The notes: generated by a model from the letters alone, not told the origin. A stretch of 64,000 nt of DNA from Syntrophomonas sp. (GCA_016841245.1 JAENZN010000007.1:62001-126000), one strand, 5' to 3'; counted from the first letter of the stretch, positions 26,005 through 35,480 are shown. Numbers and translations: made by a program.

Positions 26005-27252
26005 ATGAAAAAGTTTTTACCGGCTGTGATAGCTTTATTACTTGTGTTTACATTTGCGGGATGTTCTGCGATGACGGAGGACAGCAGCGGAACGGCAGAT
26101 ACGCAGATTTCGAATACTGAGACCGCAGATACCCAGGCTTCAAACGTCGGAGCTGCAGCAAGCAGTGTCTTGTCCACCGGCGATTCACTCCTTAACACCT
26201 CAGATATGTTTACGGATCGGGATCTGGAGCAGGAAGCTGATTTAACAGCTGCGGTATCCTCAGAATTGGTAAGCGGTGAAGATATCACAATTGAAGAAGA
26301 AGGTGTATACCTACTGAGTGGTGAGGCTGAAAATGTCACAGTTATTGTTGCTGCGGATGATGAAGCAAAAGTGCAGCTTGTGCTGGACGATGTATCGATT
26401 ATCAATGAAAATACCCCGGCAATTTATGTGAAATCAGCGGATAAAGTTTTTGTGACAACCACTGACAGCGATAACTATATGGAAGTCACGGGTGCGTATG
26501 CAGCAGACGGAGAAACTAATTTAGATGCGGTTATTTTCTCAAAAGATGACCTGGTTTTAAACGGAACCGGCATACTGGAAATTGTGTCTAATGAAGGCAA
26601 TGGCATTACCTCGAAAGACGATCTGAAGCTTACCGGGGGCACTTACGACATTACCTCAGCTGAAGACGGTTTAGAGGCAAATGATTCGATTCGCATATAT
26701 AGCGGAGATATAACCATTAACAGCGGTAAAGATGCCCTGCACAGTGAAAATGATGATGACGCATCACTCGGACATATATATATCTATGGAGGTACCTTGA
26801 ATATAACCGCAGCAGATGATGCAGTTCGCGGAACCAGCGTGGTTCAGATTGACGGAGGCACCATTAATATCGAAACTTGTACGGAAGGCATCGAAGGAAC
26901 CTATGTCCAGATTAACGGCGGAGAGATCGATATATATGCCACAGATGACGGGATCAATGCTACAGCGAAAAATTCAAGCTATAGTGTCGTTATTGAAGTG
27001 AATGGCGGAACGATTTATGTAAAAATGGGCAGCGGCGATACGGACGCATTTGATTCAAACGGGAATATATATATCAACGGAGGAACCATTGATATTGAAG
27101 CAAGGTCTGCATTCGATTCAAATGGCACAGCTCAGCTGAATGGTGGAGAAGTGACGGTAAACGGTGAAACGATAACGAGTATTACGCAGTCGCAAATGGG
27201 AGGACACCAGATGGATGGTCAACCTCAAATGGGCGGGGGAAAACGCAGATAG
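26005..27252 (+). CDS. Beta-helix carbohydrate-binding lipoprotein, second paralogue
   Basis: The 415-residue product has a lipoprotein signal (IALLLVFTFAGCS) and the same beta-helix repeat type as the protein encoded at 22202: SAEDGLEANDSIRIYSGD, INSGKDALHSENDDD, ITAADDAVRGTSVVQIDGG, IYATDDGINATAKN. It is shorter and lacks the extra C-terminal domain of its paralogue, but has a similar Gln/Met/Gly tail (QMGGHQMDGQPQMGGGKRR). AAAAGGAG lies 11-12 nt before the ATG. The gene is divergent from the VTC operon, so both may respond to one regulator. Likely a surface polysaccharide-binding protein. Confidence 0.85.
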   Translation: MKKFLPAVIALLLVFTFAGCSAMTEDSSGTADTQISNTETADTQASNVGAAASSVLSTGDSLLNTSDMFTDRDLEQEADLTAAVSSELVSGEDITIEEEGVYLLSGEAENVTVIVAADDEAKVQLVLDDVSIINENTPAIYVKSADKVFVTTTDSDNYMEVTGAYAADGETNLDAVIFSKDDLVLNGTGILEIVSNEGNGITSKDDLKLTGGTYDITSAEDGLEANDSIRIYSGDITINSGKDALHSENDDDASLGHIYIYGGTLNITAADDAVRGTSVVQIDGGTINIETCTEGIEGTYVQINGGEIDIYATDDGINATAKNSSYSVVIEVNGGTIYVKMGSGDTDAFDSNGNIYINGGTIDIEARSAFDSNGTAQLNGGEVTVNGETITSITQSQMGGHQMDGQPQMGGGKRR

Positions 27253-27313
27253 AAATTAATATTACGATTGGCAACCAGGGGGACGGTTCGAGACCACTGA
27301 AAAAGTAGCCTTT

Positions 27314-27607
27314 TTAAACCGTTTGGGCGTCAGACCCAGTCCAAGCTGGTCGGATAATGAATGACCAACAGGATAAACAGTTCAGAAAATAAGAGTTTAA
27401 TCCCTGTAAAGCGGATACCAGCTTGGCTATCCGCTTTACATTTATCACCAGGAGTGTTGGTTTGGCCTGAATGCCGATACTTCGAAAACCGCAGCCTTTG
27501 GTTTGGTCTAATCCGTGGAATTTTATTAATTCTGCATTCTTTGGTTCGATTTTCGACCGCTTACGGTATTCCTTAAGAAATTCTAGGGTTTTTGCTATTC
27601 CCTTCAC
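27314..27607 (-). pseudogene. IS1182-type transposase, C-terminal remnant
   Basis: The frame carries YRKRSKIEPKNAELIKFHGL followed by GCGFRSIGIQAKPTLLVI and NVKRIAKLV. This is the end of a DDE transposase of the IS1182/IS5-like group: the R-x-x-I-E-x-K-N/F-x-E block holds the catalytic Glu, and N-V/L-K-R-I is the usual tail. Everything upstream is missing. CCACTGAAAAAGT at about 27291 may be part of the terminal repeat. The fragment is immobile. Confidence 0.65.
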
Positions 27608-27634
27608 CTTCTCATTATGATGAACAGCAGAAAG

Positions 27635-28240
27635 CTACAATTTATCAGGCAATTTATTATAAAGCATCTGCCAATCCGAATTCTGCTTTAATGCAGTCAT
27701 GGTATTGGCATTTGGTTCTGTATAAATAATGGGATAATCTATTTCATCATATTCCTTCCTTATCGGGAAAGCCAATTTCTCCTCGTCAATAGAAAATTGA
27801 GAATTGACCCCTGCTTTATTCCCACGGGCATCTAATCTTATCCAACGCTGCAGCGTTTTCAGATATACCGCATTTAAAGCATGTATGCAATAGCCTGTAT
27901 CAGGCGTATCGCCCCTGGTAAGCCTTTGATAACAAAACCCGGTGGGAATGCCCTTACTTCTTAATATGGCTGCTAATAAGTTTGACTTTGCATAGCAAAT
28001 TCCTTCTGCAAAGAAAAGAACTTCTGATGCTTTACATGTCACACGGGAGCCTTGTATGTCAAAAGAATGGGCAATATTATCACGGACATATTCAAATGAA
28101 GATTTGATCATTTCAATTTCGTTAAATGAACCAGAGACTATTTCACTTACTTTCGTTCTGGTTAATGGGTGATTGTAATCAACCACATCCAATTCACGTA
28201 AATAGTCTTTAAGATAACGAGATTCACAAATTAATTTCAT
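27635..28240 (-). CDS. Transglutaminase-like domain protein
   Basis: The protein has about 201 residues from MKLICESRYLKDYLR. The transglutaminase-core triad is present: Cys in FFAEGICYAKSNLLAAILRS, His in CIHALNAVYL and Asp in IRLDARGNKAGV. Proteins of this class are cysteine proteases or transamidases, often acting on peptides. GGGGGGAAGG stands just ahead of the ATG. A longer frame upstream reads through the gene fragment at 28287..28398 and is not credible. No signal peptide is seen, so it is probably cytoplasmic. Confidence 0.8.
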   Translation of the reverse strand: MKLICESRYLKDYLRELDVVDYNHPLTRTKVSEIVSGSFNEIEMIKSSFEYVRDNIAHSFDIQGSRVTCKASEVLFFAEGICYAKSNLLAAILRSKGIPTGFCYQRLTRGDTPDTGYCIHALNAVYLKTLQRWIRLDARGNKAGVNSQFSIDEEKLAFPIRKEYDEIDYPIIYTEPNANTMTALKQNSDWQMLYNKLPDKL

Positions 28241-28286
28241 GCCTTCCCCCCCAGCGCAATAATACACATTCCATTCCCTATAGTAT

Positions 28287-28398
28287 TTATTTGGAACGGA
28301 CTGTAAAAGTCTCTTCCTGATCATTCCATCTGACGGTAAAGGCCATTTTGGGGTCAGCATGGGGAATTGCTCCTGTGCCTCCTGACGAACCCAGAATC
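28287..28398 (-). pseudogene. Duplicated 3' fragment of the gene at 37520
   Basis: About 110 bp match the end of the gene at 37520..38356: both encode LGSSGGTGAIP then FTVRWNDQEETF. Here the fragment ends with VRSK and a natural TAA at 28287..28289, whereas the longer gene ends in sequence derived from the MITE. This copy probably preserves the ancestral C-terminus. It lacks a start and all the rest. Confidence 0.7.
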
Positions 28399-28422
28399 CC
28401 CATGAGCTGCTGCTGCGCAGTT

Positions 28423-30162
28423 TTATTTTATATTGTTTTTAATCCAATAAACGCTGATCATGTCCGGGAAATAGCTGCCGTAATAGCCGGCATTAGCCTG
28501 TATATTATCCATAAGCTTGACCATATGGCTGTCTTCCAGGTTCATCAGCCAGAGGTCACCCAGGTCGATATAGTCCAGCCTTTGCATAAGCAGGTATTGG
28601 CCGTCCGGTGATAAGGATAACGGATAATCAGCCTGTTCATTGCCAGGTTCGCTCAGGCTCTGCACCTGCTCATCCCTGCTGCAGAATATCTGCTGCCCCG
28701 GGACTTGTACTTCTTGATGCCGTCCTTCTTCCAGCCAGGCTTCACTTTCCTGACCGCGGCTGAAATATAGTGTGTTGCTATTTGCGTCCCAGATAGGCTT
28801 GTTATCTACCTGGCTCGCTTCGCCCAGGTCTTTGATATTTAGTCCGTTTGCATCCACCTGTACCAGTTCCAGATGTTTGTTGGTACTGGCCATGCGGCCA
28901 GATCCGATTATGGCCGCCAGTTTCTCACTGTCCGCGGACCATTGCACCCATTCCCGGTATCCCAAAGCCACCCCCAGATTGATCGAGAGTGACTTTTCCT
29001 GTAGATCAATTATCTGCAGACTCATACCGTCTGAATTCAAGGATGCTGAGTTAATCCCCAGAAAACAGGCCAGATAACGACCATCCGGGGACAGCTTGAG
29101 ACCATTGATGTCTCGGATGTACAATCCGTCTTGATAACTTCCCGCTAAATCTGCCGGCAGGGCCAACAGGCAGCTGACCTTCCCCTGTAAATCGACTCGG
29201 TCCAGTTCAGGCAGATGGTCTTCATCGTGCACCCGGCTCACCACCAGGCTCTGACCGTCCGGGAACCAGGCCAAACCCAAACCCAGGGGCTGATCCGCAG
29301 GCTGCAAGAGCTCATGATGCTGCCACTTCCCGTTTTCCTGAACGGCTATCCTCAGACTCCAGTCGACGGAATCCTCCTGCTTTCTTATTAAAGCCTGATA
29401 TGCAATGGTGTTTTCCGTCGGAGACCAGATCGGGGAACCATATGTAATCGGCAGCACATCCAGGCATTGGGGGTTCTGTCCATCAGAAGATACCACCCAC
29501 AGAATCACATCCTCCGGGTACCTGTCATCACTTGATCTCTGTAAATAGGCCAGCCATTTTCCGTCATGGGACCAGCCAATTATCTGCTCCATATTGCGGC
29601 TGGGTACCAACGATGGCTGGGCCTCCGGTTCACTCGCATCCAGCAGCCATAACTGCTCATCCTGGATGAATGCCACCCGCAGCGGCAAACTGCTGGGGCT
29701 AAGATTTTCTGGAATAGTCGGGGTTGGTACCGGAGCGGTGATATAAATGGCTCTCTCATTTTCGTCCCATCTGACGCTGGCTCCCAGGGATTCAAAGAGA
29801 TCGCGGCCAGGTACGGCGATCCCGTACCGCCATAACTGCAACCCGCACCGCCAGGTTTTGTTCTGTCCATCTATAACGCAGGTATTGCTCCCCACCGTAC
29901 TGCTCAACTCCCTGCCGTTGAGGGCAAACCAGGCCTGATTATCTCGTACATCCAGGCGCAGCCCCGGCAGACCTTGGATCAGCACCAGCGGTACCATGCC
30001 TACCCCAGTATCGGGATCAATATAGGCAGTGCTGCCCTGGAAATCACCGTTGCAGTATACTCTTATGCCTCCGCTTTCGTTACCGGCGCCTTGAACCGGT
30101 ATCACCGGAGACAGGATCAGGATGGAGAGTATAAAAGAGACCAGCAGTATAATCTTTTTCAT
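28423..30162 (-). CDS. Secreted stalk-domain and beta-propeller protein
   Basis: Starting at MKKIILLVSFILSILIL the product has about 579 residues, with a signal peptide, then a copper-amine-oxidase-type stalk region (YIDPDTGVGMVPLVLIQG, GIAVPGRDLFESLGASVRWD), a Pro-rich linker and a TolB/WD40-like propeller (IIGWSHDGKWLAYLQ, GSPIWSPTENTIAYQ, LAWFPDGQSLVVS, LKLSPDGRYLACF, DNKPIWDANSNTLYFS, LSLSPDGQYLLMQ). About six blades are visible. The chosen ATG lacks a clear ribosome site; AAGGAG stands farther upstream before an ATG at 30246, but that would put 28 residues before the signal peptide. Likely exported and wall-associated. Function unknown. Confidence 0.75.
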   Translation of the reverse strand: MKKIILLVSFILSILILSPVIPVQGAGNESGGIRVYCNGDFQGSTAYIDPDTGVGMVPLVLIQGLPGLRLDVRDNQAWFALNGRELSSTVGSNTCVIDGQNKTWRCGLQLWRYGIAVPGRDLFESLGASVRWDENERAIYITAPVPTPTIPENLSPSSLPLRVAFIQDEQLWLLDASEPEAQPSLVPSRNMEQIIGWSHDGKWLAYLQRSSDDRYPEDVILWVVSSDGQNPQCLDVLPITYGSPIWSPTENTIAYQALIRKQEDSVDWSLRIAVQENGKWQHHELLQPADQPLGLGLAWFPDGQSLVVSRVHDEDHLPELDRVDLQGKVSCLLALPADLAGSYQDGLYIRDINGLKLSPDGRYLACFLGINSASLNSDGMSLQIIDLQEKSLSINLGVALGYREWVQWSADSEKLAAIIGSGRMASTNKHLELVQVDANGLNIKDLGEASQVDNKPIWDANSNTLYFSRGQESEAWLEEGRHQEVQVPGQQIFCSRDEQVQSLSEPGNEQADYPLSLSPDGQYLLMQRLDYIDLGDLWLMNLEDSHMVKLMDNIQANAGYYGSYFPDMISVYWIKNNIK

Positions 30163-30437
30163 AAGAACGCCGGAATAGCAGCACACGGTATATTTTGAGA
30201 TAACACTTCCTCGGATATTTCTATAATTATAATCATGATGGTTCATTCTTATTAATAATCTCCTTCCCCGGCTACAGCCTTTTCCATTATATACGCTTAC
30301 CGATGAACTATCTTACGTTGTTTCTGCCGATATGCTATTCCACCAGGGCATACATACACGAATCAAAAATTACTCCGTTTTTGCATATACTGTTTTTCCA
30401 GCGTGAAATCCATGTTTTTTTACCTCACAGCTTTCAA
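30163..30437. other. Intergenic, no gene seen
   Basis: The stretch holds the upstream region of the propeller-protein gene, including AAGGAG near 30265 and an alternative start. No repeat or structured element was recognised. Confidence 0.35.
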
Positions 30438-30727
30438 TTAGTCTCTAACTGATTCCTCGATCATTTTGCCAAACAAATAAAATCGAGCCTGGGTTACACC
30501 CGGGAATTCGTCCTCCGGCATAAAATTTCCTTCTATATCAAATGAATACCCTAATCCTTTATATGTACCGGAACCGCCATCATCCGCTGTTGCTGCTGGT
30601 ACAGCAAAAACAGGTCTTTCAAAACTAGACAGACCCGCCTGTAATCAAAGATTGTAATACCGCTCCAGATTAACATGATAATGATCAAGACTGATATAAT
30701 CCTGGCGGGATTATGCTTCTTTTTCAT
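30438..30727 (-). pseudogene. Small membrane-anchored protein, frameshifted
   Basis: The frame starts MKKKHNPARIISVLIIIMLI, a signal anchor, and reaches IFDYRR. There one base is missing; the next frame goes on GLSSFERPVFAVPAATADDG, GSGTYKGLGYSFDIEGNFMP and ends QARFYLFGKMIEESVRD with TAA. The joined protein would have about 96 residues. GAGGAG precedes the ATG. The TYKGLGYSFDIEGNF block looks like a conserved family of small exported proteins in Firmicutes that I cannot name. Confidence 0.65.
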
Positions 30728-30821
30728 CTCTGCTCCTCATACTTCACAATGTAAAATAAATCGCTCTACTATCAAATTCATACTCTACTTTATGGCTATA
30801 AATAGTTCGGTATTTCTCTCA

Positions 30822-31250
30822 TCACTTTGTCCATAACATAAGATATTCCAAACTTCCGGAATCTTCATTTTGTCCTTCGGCTTCTATAGTAAAATTGTTT
30901 TTCTTATAAAAAGCAACAGCCTGTTCATTTTCAGCATAAACAGCCAAACTCAATTTATCATATAAACTTTTACAGTATCTGATCAGACTTTCCCCTATAC
31001 CCTGTCTCTGATAACTAGAATCTATGAATAATGCTCCAATAAATCCATTTGGCAGTATGCTTATAAATCCTTTAATCTCATGGTTCTCTTCATAAACATA
31101 GGTCTTAGATGCGGGTATATAAGTGTTTTTAACCACCTCATAATTGTTCACCCAGTATTCTTCCGGTAAGAAATCATGTGCTTTTATATTCGTCTGCAGC
31201 CATATATCCATTATTCTGTCTATCTGATCAGCGCTGAGCTCTTTTATCAT
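30822..31250 (-). CDS. GNAT-family N-acetyltransferase
   Basis: The 142-residue protein is a short GNAT. GALFIDSSYQRQGIGESLIRY holds motif A with the Q-R-Q-G-I-G acetyl-CoA loop, and AVAFYKKNNFTIEAEG holds motif B. The N-terminal MIKELSADQIDRIMDIWLQT resembles the YjaB/PhnO type. AGGAAGG lies 11 nt before the ATG. Acceptor unknown. It is unrelated beyond fold to the GNAT at 5536. Confidence 0.85.
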   Translation of the reverse strand: MIKELSADQIDRIMDIWLQTNIKAHDFLPEEYWVNNYEVVKNTYIPASKTYVYEENHEIKGFISILPNGFIGALFIDSSYQRQGIGESLIRYCKSLYDKLSLAVYAENEQAVAFYKKNNFTIEAEGQNEDSGSLEYLMLWTK

Positions 31251-31389
31251 AAAAATATTATCCTTCCTGTCTGCTTTTTCACCCTGAGCCTCCGGGCAGC
31301 CCTGTCACGGTATCCACTGTCCAAGATATGTCTTATACCTTTGTTGATATTTTTTAATCCAATACGCATCAATAGCATAAATAAAACAA

Positions 31390-31839
31390 CTATCTTTTCG
31401 CCCCATAAAAAAACCCTGCTGTGAATACCAGGAACATAAGAATGTATGAAATTGTGACATATCCATTTGTAAGCACCTCGGGGTTAGTTAAAAGGTATAA
31501 CCTGGCACTTATTGCGAGAGTAGGACCAGCATAATATTGAGAAAAACCAGCTAGTAATAAGTTCCTATTTTCGTCTGAAGTGATAAAAAATGACCAAATA
31601 AACAGAATAGCAGATATTATATTTATGCTATTTCCTATCAATAAGCTGTAAACTTTACTTATATTTAATTGGTAGAACTTAGTTCCTACCCAAAACCAAA
31701 AAGCCAAAAATAATAACGAAAACAAAAGCGGGAAGTAATACCCAAATATTGGTGTGTTTATTAGAAAACCTAAAATTAATGGTATGCATATCAACGAGTA
31801 TGTTTTTAGGTATTCTCTTGTTTTAGATGAATTTTTCAT
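31390..31839 (-). CDS. Four-helix membrane protein, unknown
   Basis: The product has 149 residues and about five hydrophobic segments, among them YSLICIPLILGFLINT, YYFPLLFSLLFLAFWFWVG, IISAILFIWSFFIT and ISYILMFLVFTAGFF. The start is ATG 31839, 11 nt after GGAGG; an ATG six codons upstream contains that site and is less likely. No family was recognised. The MITE copy 2 lies directly upstream, between this gene and its promoter region. Confidence 0.6.
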   Translation of the reverse strand: MKNSSKTREYLKTYSLICIPLILGFLINTPIFGYYFPLLFSLLFLAFWFWVGTKFYQLNISKVYSLLIGNSINIISAILFIWSFFITSDENRNLLLAGFSQYYAGPTLAISARLYLLTNPEVLTNGYVTISYILMFLVFTAGFFYGAKR

Positions 31840-31871
31840 TTCTTCTACTACCTCCATTTTGGGATTATTTA

Positions 31872-31987
31872 GGTGTCAAGGGGACGGGGTTGTTGACAAC
31901 CTTTAGGCTTTCAGGACTACGCCTCTATTAATACCGATAAGCCTCTCCAATTAGGTAGTTTGTCAACAACCCCGTCCCCTTGACACC
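31872..31987 (-). mobile_element. 116-bp MITE-like palindromic element, copy 2
   Basis: This is the inverted, near-identical partner of 5420..5535. Both ends read GGTGTCAAGGGGACGGGG inward. The internal 50 bp (GCCTCTATTAATACCGATAA and neighbours) are also conserved, so the core and not only the arms has been copied. No obvious target-site duplication could be fixed. Confidence 0.75.
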
Positions 31988-32068
31988 TTATCGCAGGGTA
32001 ACTCCATATCCCTGCGGTTCATGGAAGAATATTAGTAACAGGCAGGTATTTTCACCTGCAAATAAGAC

Positions 32069-33001
32069 TCAGTGGACGTTTTCTATTATTCGCCTGCGTT
32101 CTTGATCAAGTTCCAATAGTTTTTGGCTGTTTTGCTCCTTCATCATGTTCAGGTCATGAATAGTCACCTTCACCTCACGTTGGAGATGCCTGGTGCGATC
32201 CTGGGCAGTGTTGATTTTAGACTGAACTATTGCGTCGAATAATAATCCATCCAAAAAGAAATCGGCAAATGTTGTTAATCCGCCTATTTCAATGGTGCCA
32301 TTGGTATTTTTGACATCAGCCAGTTCCCGCTGAAATTTTCTCAGCAGCAGCTGAGCCTGATCTATTTCATTCCTGGCATCATTGATGTGGGAATGCTTTA
32401 TCGCAGTGCTTAGAAGACCTCCCCCCAACAAGTCAACCGCCCCCCATCCTGAAGCGCTGCCCAAGCTTTTTTGCACCTTGGAGAATGCTTGCTCCGCTTT
32501 TTTTCCGGCTTCAATTGCTTCTGTCAGTTCTTTTTTCTCAGCTTTTAAGCAGCCCAACTGTTCGGCCATCTCAAACAGATGCTGGGCTTCAGATCCACCA
32601 GAGCCCAGCAAGTACTCTTCCTTGTCCCGTAAAGCCTGCTGGTATTTAGTGTCCACATCACCCATGGCGGTCAAAATCTTGTCCATTCTAATTAGATCTG
32701 TTTCAAGTGCTATCAGGGCAGCATTGGCTTCATCATACTTAAGTTTGGCTTTCAGATATTCCTCCTGCTCTTTGCGTTTTGCTTCTTCCTTAGTTCCTCT
32801 GAGGCTATGCCAAAGATTATGGAGTGTAATGCCGTCTAACCTTTCCACATCTCTGCTTTCCAAAGCCAATTGCTTTTTCATTTGATCCCTAAGATTTTTC
32901 TGTTCTTGAATTAGATTACCGGTTATTTCTCTGCGATGAAGCCACTTTTCTCTTTCCTTTACTAAGCGTACCGCCTCCGTTAAGCGTTCATGCACATTCA
33001 T
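32069..33001 (-). CDS. Coiled-coil protein, unknown
   Basis: The 310-residue protein is mostly alpha-helical with long coiled coils at residues 1-115, 125-175 and 205-310. Two Gly-rich spots interrupt them: SASGWGAVDLLGGGLLSTA and IEIGGLTTFADFFLDGLLFD, which may be amphipathic or membrane-contacting hairpins. There is no signal peptide. GGAGG lies 9 nt before the ATG used here. A YLLGSGGSEAQHLF segment separates the first two coils. I do not recognise the family. It is flanked by the MITE and by a truncated peptidase gene. Confidence 0.7.
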   Translation of the reverse strand: MNVHERLTEAVRLVKEREKWLHRREITGNLIQEQKNLRDQMKKQLALESRDVERLDGITLHNLWHSLRGTKEEAKRKEQEEYLKAKLKYDEANAALIALETDLIRMDKILTAMGDVDTKYQQALRDKEEYLLGSGGSEAQHLFEMAEQLGCLKAEKKELTEAIEAGKKAEQAFSKVQKSLGSASGWGAVDLLGGGLLSTAIKHSHINDARNEIDQAQLLLRKFQRELADVKNTNGTIEIGGLTTFADFFLDGLLFDAIVQSKINTAQDRTRHLQREVKVTIHDLNMMKEQNSQKLLELDQERRRIIENVH

Positions 33002-33157
33002 TAGCAAACACCTCCTTACCCGTTAACTCAAGTGTTTATTTCTGGCAATTATGTACTGATAAATAAAAAGTTATTAGGAGATGGTATCATTGAAAGCAAA
33101 ATCACCAATCGCTGTTCTTCTATTTGCTATATTATATGAATCTGGTCCAGCAGATCA

Positions 33158-34594
33158 TCAATTTTCATTTAGAGCATCTATTCCCAATACATCACCATTC
33201 TCGGCATCAATTATTACCCAGGATGCAGTACCATAATAAATTTTGTAAGCTAGCCTTACTTGGCCGGTTTCTGAATCTGGCGGCCGATAGCAAATCAACG
33301 GCACTTCGGTATTATTTACTGCATATTCATTGTTTTCTGCCGCTTTGATAGCTTCTGTCTCAGTTAAAGCTGGTTCTATACGGTTAGGCGGTACATTGAA
33401 CCTCCGCAGCACGGTCACGGCAGGAGCAACTGAACTCACCTGAACATTGACAGATTCATATATATTTTTAAGACCGTTAGGATACTGACGAGTAAAGGTA
33501 AAGGATGTATAACCATCCGAGCAGATATAGTCATCACCCAAATTAAGCAGCTTACGGACCTTATCTAGTAATACCGCAACATTGTCTTGGGCTGATAGGC
33601 CATTATCTTCTGCTATAAAATTCACGATACTGACAACATTTCTGTCCGCATCTAAATATATTTGAATTCCTTCTATTGATGAAATAAGATAGTATGATGG
33701 ATCATCTACTTTAGGATCGACAAGTTCCATCCTGGTGAGAGTACTGGTATCAACGCCAATGCTTTCCAAATTCTCTGTTAACTCAGTTGTTAGAAGCTCA
33801 TTTAATGAAGGTACTGGCGCTTTCTCAGCAGTATCGCTATAAGTTCCATCAGGTAATAGATCCATCCCTACAAGGAACTTACGAAGTGCTGTTTCCCGTC
33901 CTGCAGCGGTAGTAAAATCCCCTTCTCCACTCCAAGCATATCCTAAATACTGTGGTTTTGATCCTTCATAAGAAAAAATCAACATAGGCTTACCCATACT
34001 GCTATTTTCGGTAATCCATCCATCAACCTCATTCATACCACCTGGTAAGAACGCCTTACTTATATCATCAGGTTTCAATCGATATTCAAGGCTCCAAATT
34101 TCCACAGATGATGAAAGCAATTCATCAAATGAAGCTATTTTTTCAAGCCTGGTAATTTTGTTGTCAATAATCTTGACATCTGTCCCTTCGTTTTCTTCAT
34201 AAGTTGTAATTTGCTGCTCAATAAATTGATTGGCATAATCTTCTACTGTTAATGGCTCTTTTTGTGGTTTATTCACGAGTCCCACACAAATTCCCACCAC
34301 TGCAATAATTACCAGGATAACAACCCAAAATACAGGCTTTTTGTAGTTTAATATATTCATTATGTATCCTTTCCTATTGTTCTCACCAAAGGCAAGAAGA
34401 CAATCACCAATAATTCGTCTGCCCAAGGACAGTGATAAAAGAGAGATTAAATAGTCCTTTTTAATCTCTCTACGCATCTGCTCAATAATACTTTCATCGC
34501 AGGGTAATTCCATATCCTCACCCATAAGGAAGAAAGCAACCCAAACCAGCGGATTAAACCAGTGCAACAGCAAAAATAAAGAGTGTATCTTCAT
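33158..34594 (-). pseudogene. M56 (BlaR1/MecR1-like) peptidase, N-terminally truncated
   Basis: The frame starts inside the membrane peptidase domain: LLLHWFNPLVWVAFFLMGED and ELPCDESII are the conserved segments that directly follow HExxH in BlaR1 proteins. The HExxH and the four membrane helices before it are gone. The C-terminal part (one membrane segment KPVFWVVILVIIAVVGICVG, then a large outer domain ending in a PepSY-like YGTASWVIIDAENGDVLG) is open to the stop. Joined to the left is another gene fragment (34607), so a deletion removed the 5' half. It may be transcribed but cannot be a protease. Confidence 0.75.
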
Positions 34595-34606
34595 TTTGAT
34601 CGCTTA

Positions 34607-34923
34607 TTAGACTATAAACTCCGCAGCCAAATAGTATTGATCATAATCCCCCGGACCTCGAAAATCCAGTACATCTTTCACAATACGATATTCACCTGTG
34701 TCCAGACTGCCATAGAGCCATTCCCAATCGATGGTCCATTCACGCTCGCCAGTGGCCTAAATCAATAAGATTAAATGCATAGTCGCCATCTATAAACACA
34801 GGAAACTGATACCAGCTTCCATTGATTTTCTCCAAGCAAAAGTTTTCACCATAGGTACACTAACTGCCAGAGTTATTCTCAAACACTACTGTCAAACTGG
34901 TAGAGGAAGCTGTTCCTTCTTCT
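34607..34923 (-). pseudogene. Decayed copy of the Ig-like lipoprotein gene at 38524
   Basis: About 315 bp match the gene at 38524..39054 at nearly 90 per cent. The blocks encoding WTIDWEWLYGSLDTGEYRIV and SWYQFPVFIDGDYAFNLI are kept. A codon corresponding to CAG has become TAG (near 34860) and bases are lost near 34760, so it cannot be translated. The 5' third is missing. Confidence 0.75.
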
Positions 34924-34925
34924 GT

Positions 34926-35117
34926 GATATGCGACCTAACTCCTGGCCAGCTTTTATTGAACATGTTAATTATCATAATACCCATGTTGAGGTGAGCTGC
35001 AACGGCAATGGCAACTGGAAAACCGTACTATCAATGGCAGAGTGGCAAAGGCTGTCATTATGCAGAGGTTCCCGGGTTCAATTGTCGGTTTCGGTTGAGG
35101 ATCTGCATTTTTTCTGA
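34926..35117 (+). pseudogene. TOBE-like tail, probably of an ABC transporter ATPase
   Basis: About 62 residues without a natural start. The sequence AFIEHVNYHNTHVEVSCNG and AEWQRLSLCRGSRVQLSV ending in EDLHFF resembles a TOBE domain, the small beta-barrel at the end of MalK/ModC-type ATPases. The left border coincides with the end of the lipoprotein-gene copy on the opposite strand, marking a recombination junction. Assignment rests on pattern only. Confidence 0.4.
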
Positions 35118-35480
35118 TGAATCGAGTAGAAAGATCGATCACCGCTTATAAACATTTGTGTATTTTAAGCCCTCTCTTCTTTATGGCCCAATATTTGTGA
35201 GGATTCTATAACCGCATATTGAGCAATGGTCAGGCGGGAATGGCCGCTTTTTCAAAAGAGCAATACTCGCTCAGGGGGCTTTTTCAATTTGCATATCATA
35301 ATCAGAAAATAAGGAACATCCATCACGTATATGTAATTAAGACAGAGCAGCAAAGATAGCTGAAGGAGTGAAATATATAGTAAAGAAAAGAAAATTTTTA
35401 AAAAAATAGAAAAATTTTGTTGCAAAAAGCCTTCTTGGTTGTCTCTATTATTGAAAGATATTTTAAGGAGGTTTTTATTT
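35118..35480. other. Intergenic, weak terminator
   Basis: No gene is supported. A short stem (GCGG/CCGC, 35234..35247) followed by TTTTT may end the TOBE fragment. The stretch 35320..35450 is very A-rich. Confidence 0.4.

Noticed and set aside
31247-31378. 43-codon frame overlapping the GNAT start (ATGA)
   Set aside because: Arg/Lys-rich, no ribosome site and no recognisable family; probably chance.
33060-33157. Signal-peptide-like plus-strand start (GGAGATGG then MKAKSPIAVLLFAILY)
   Set aside because: Runs into the convergent M56 remnant after a few codons; at most the first codons of a lost gene.
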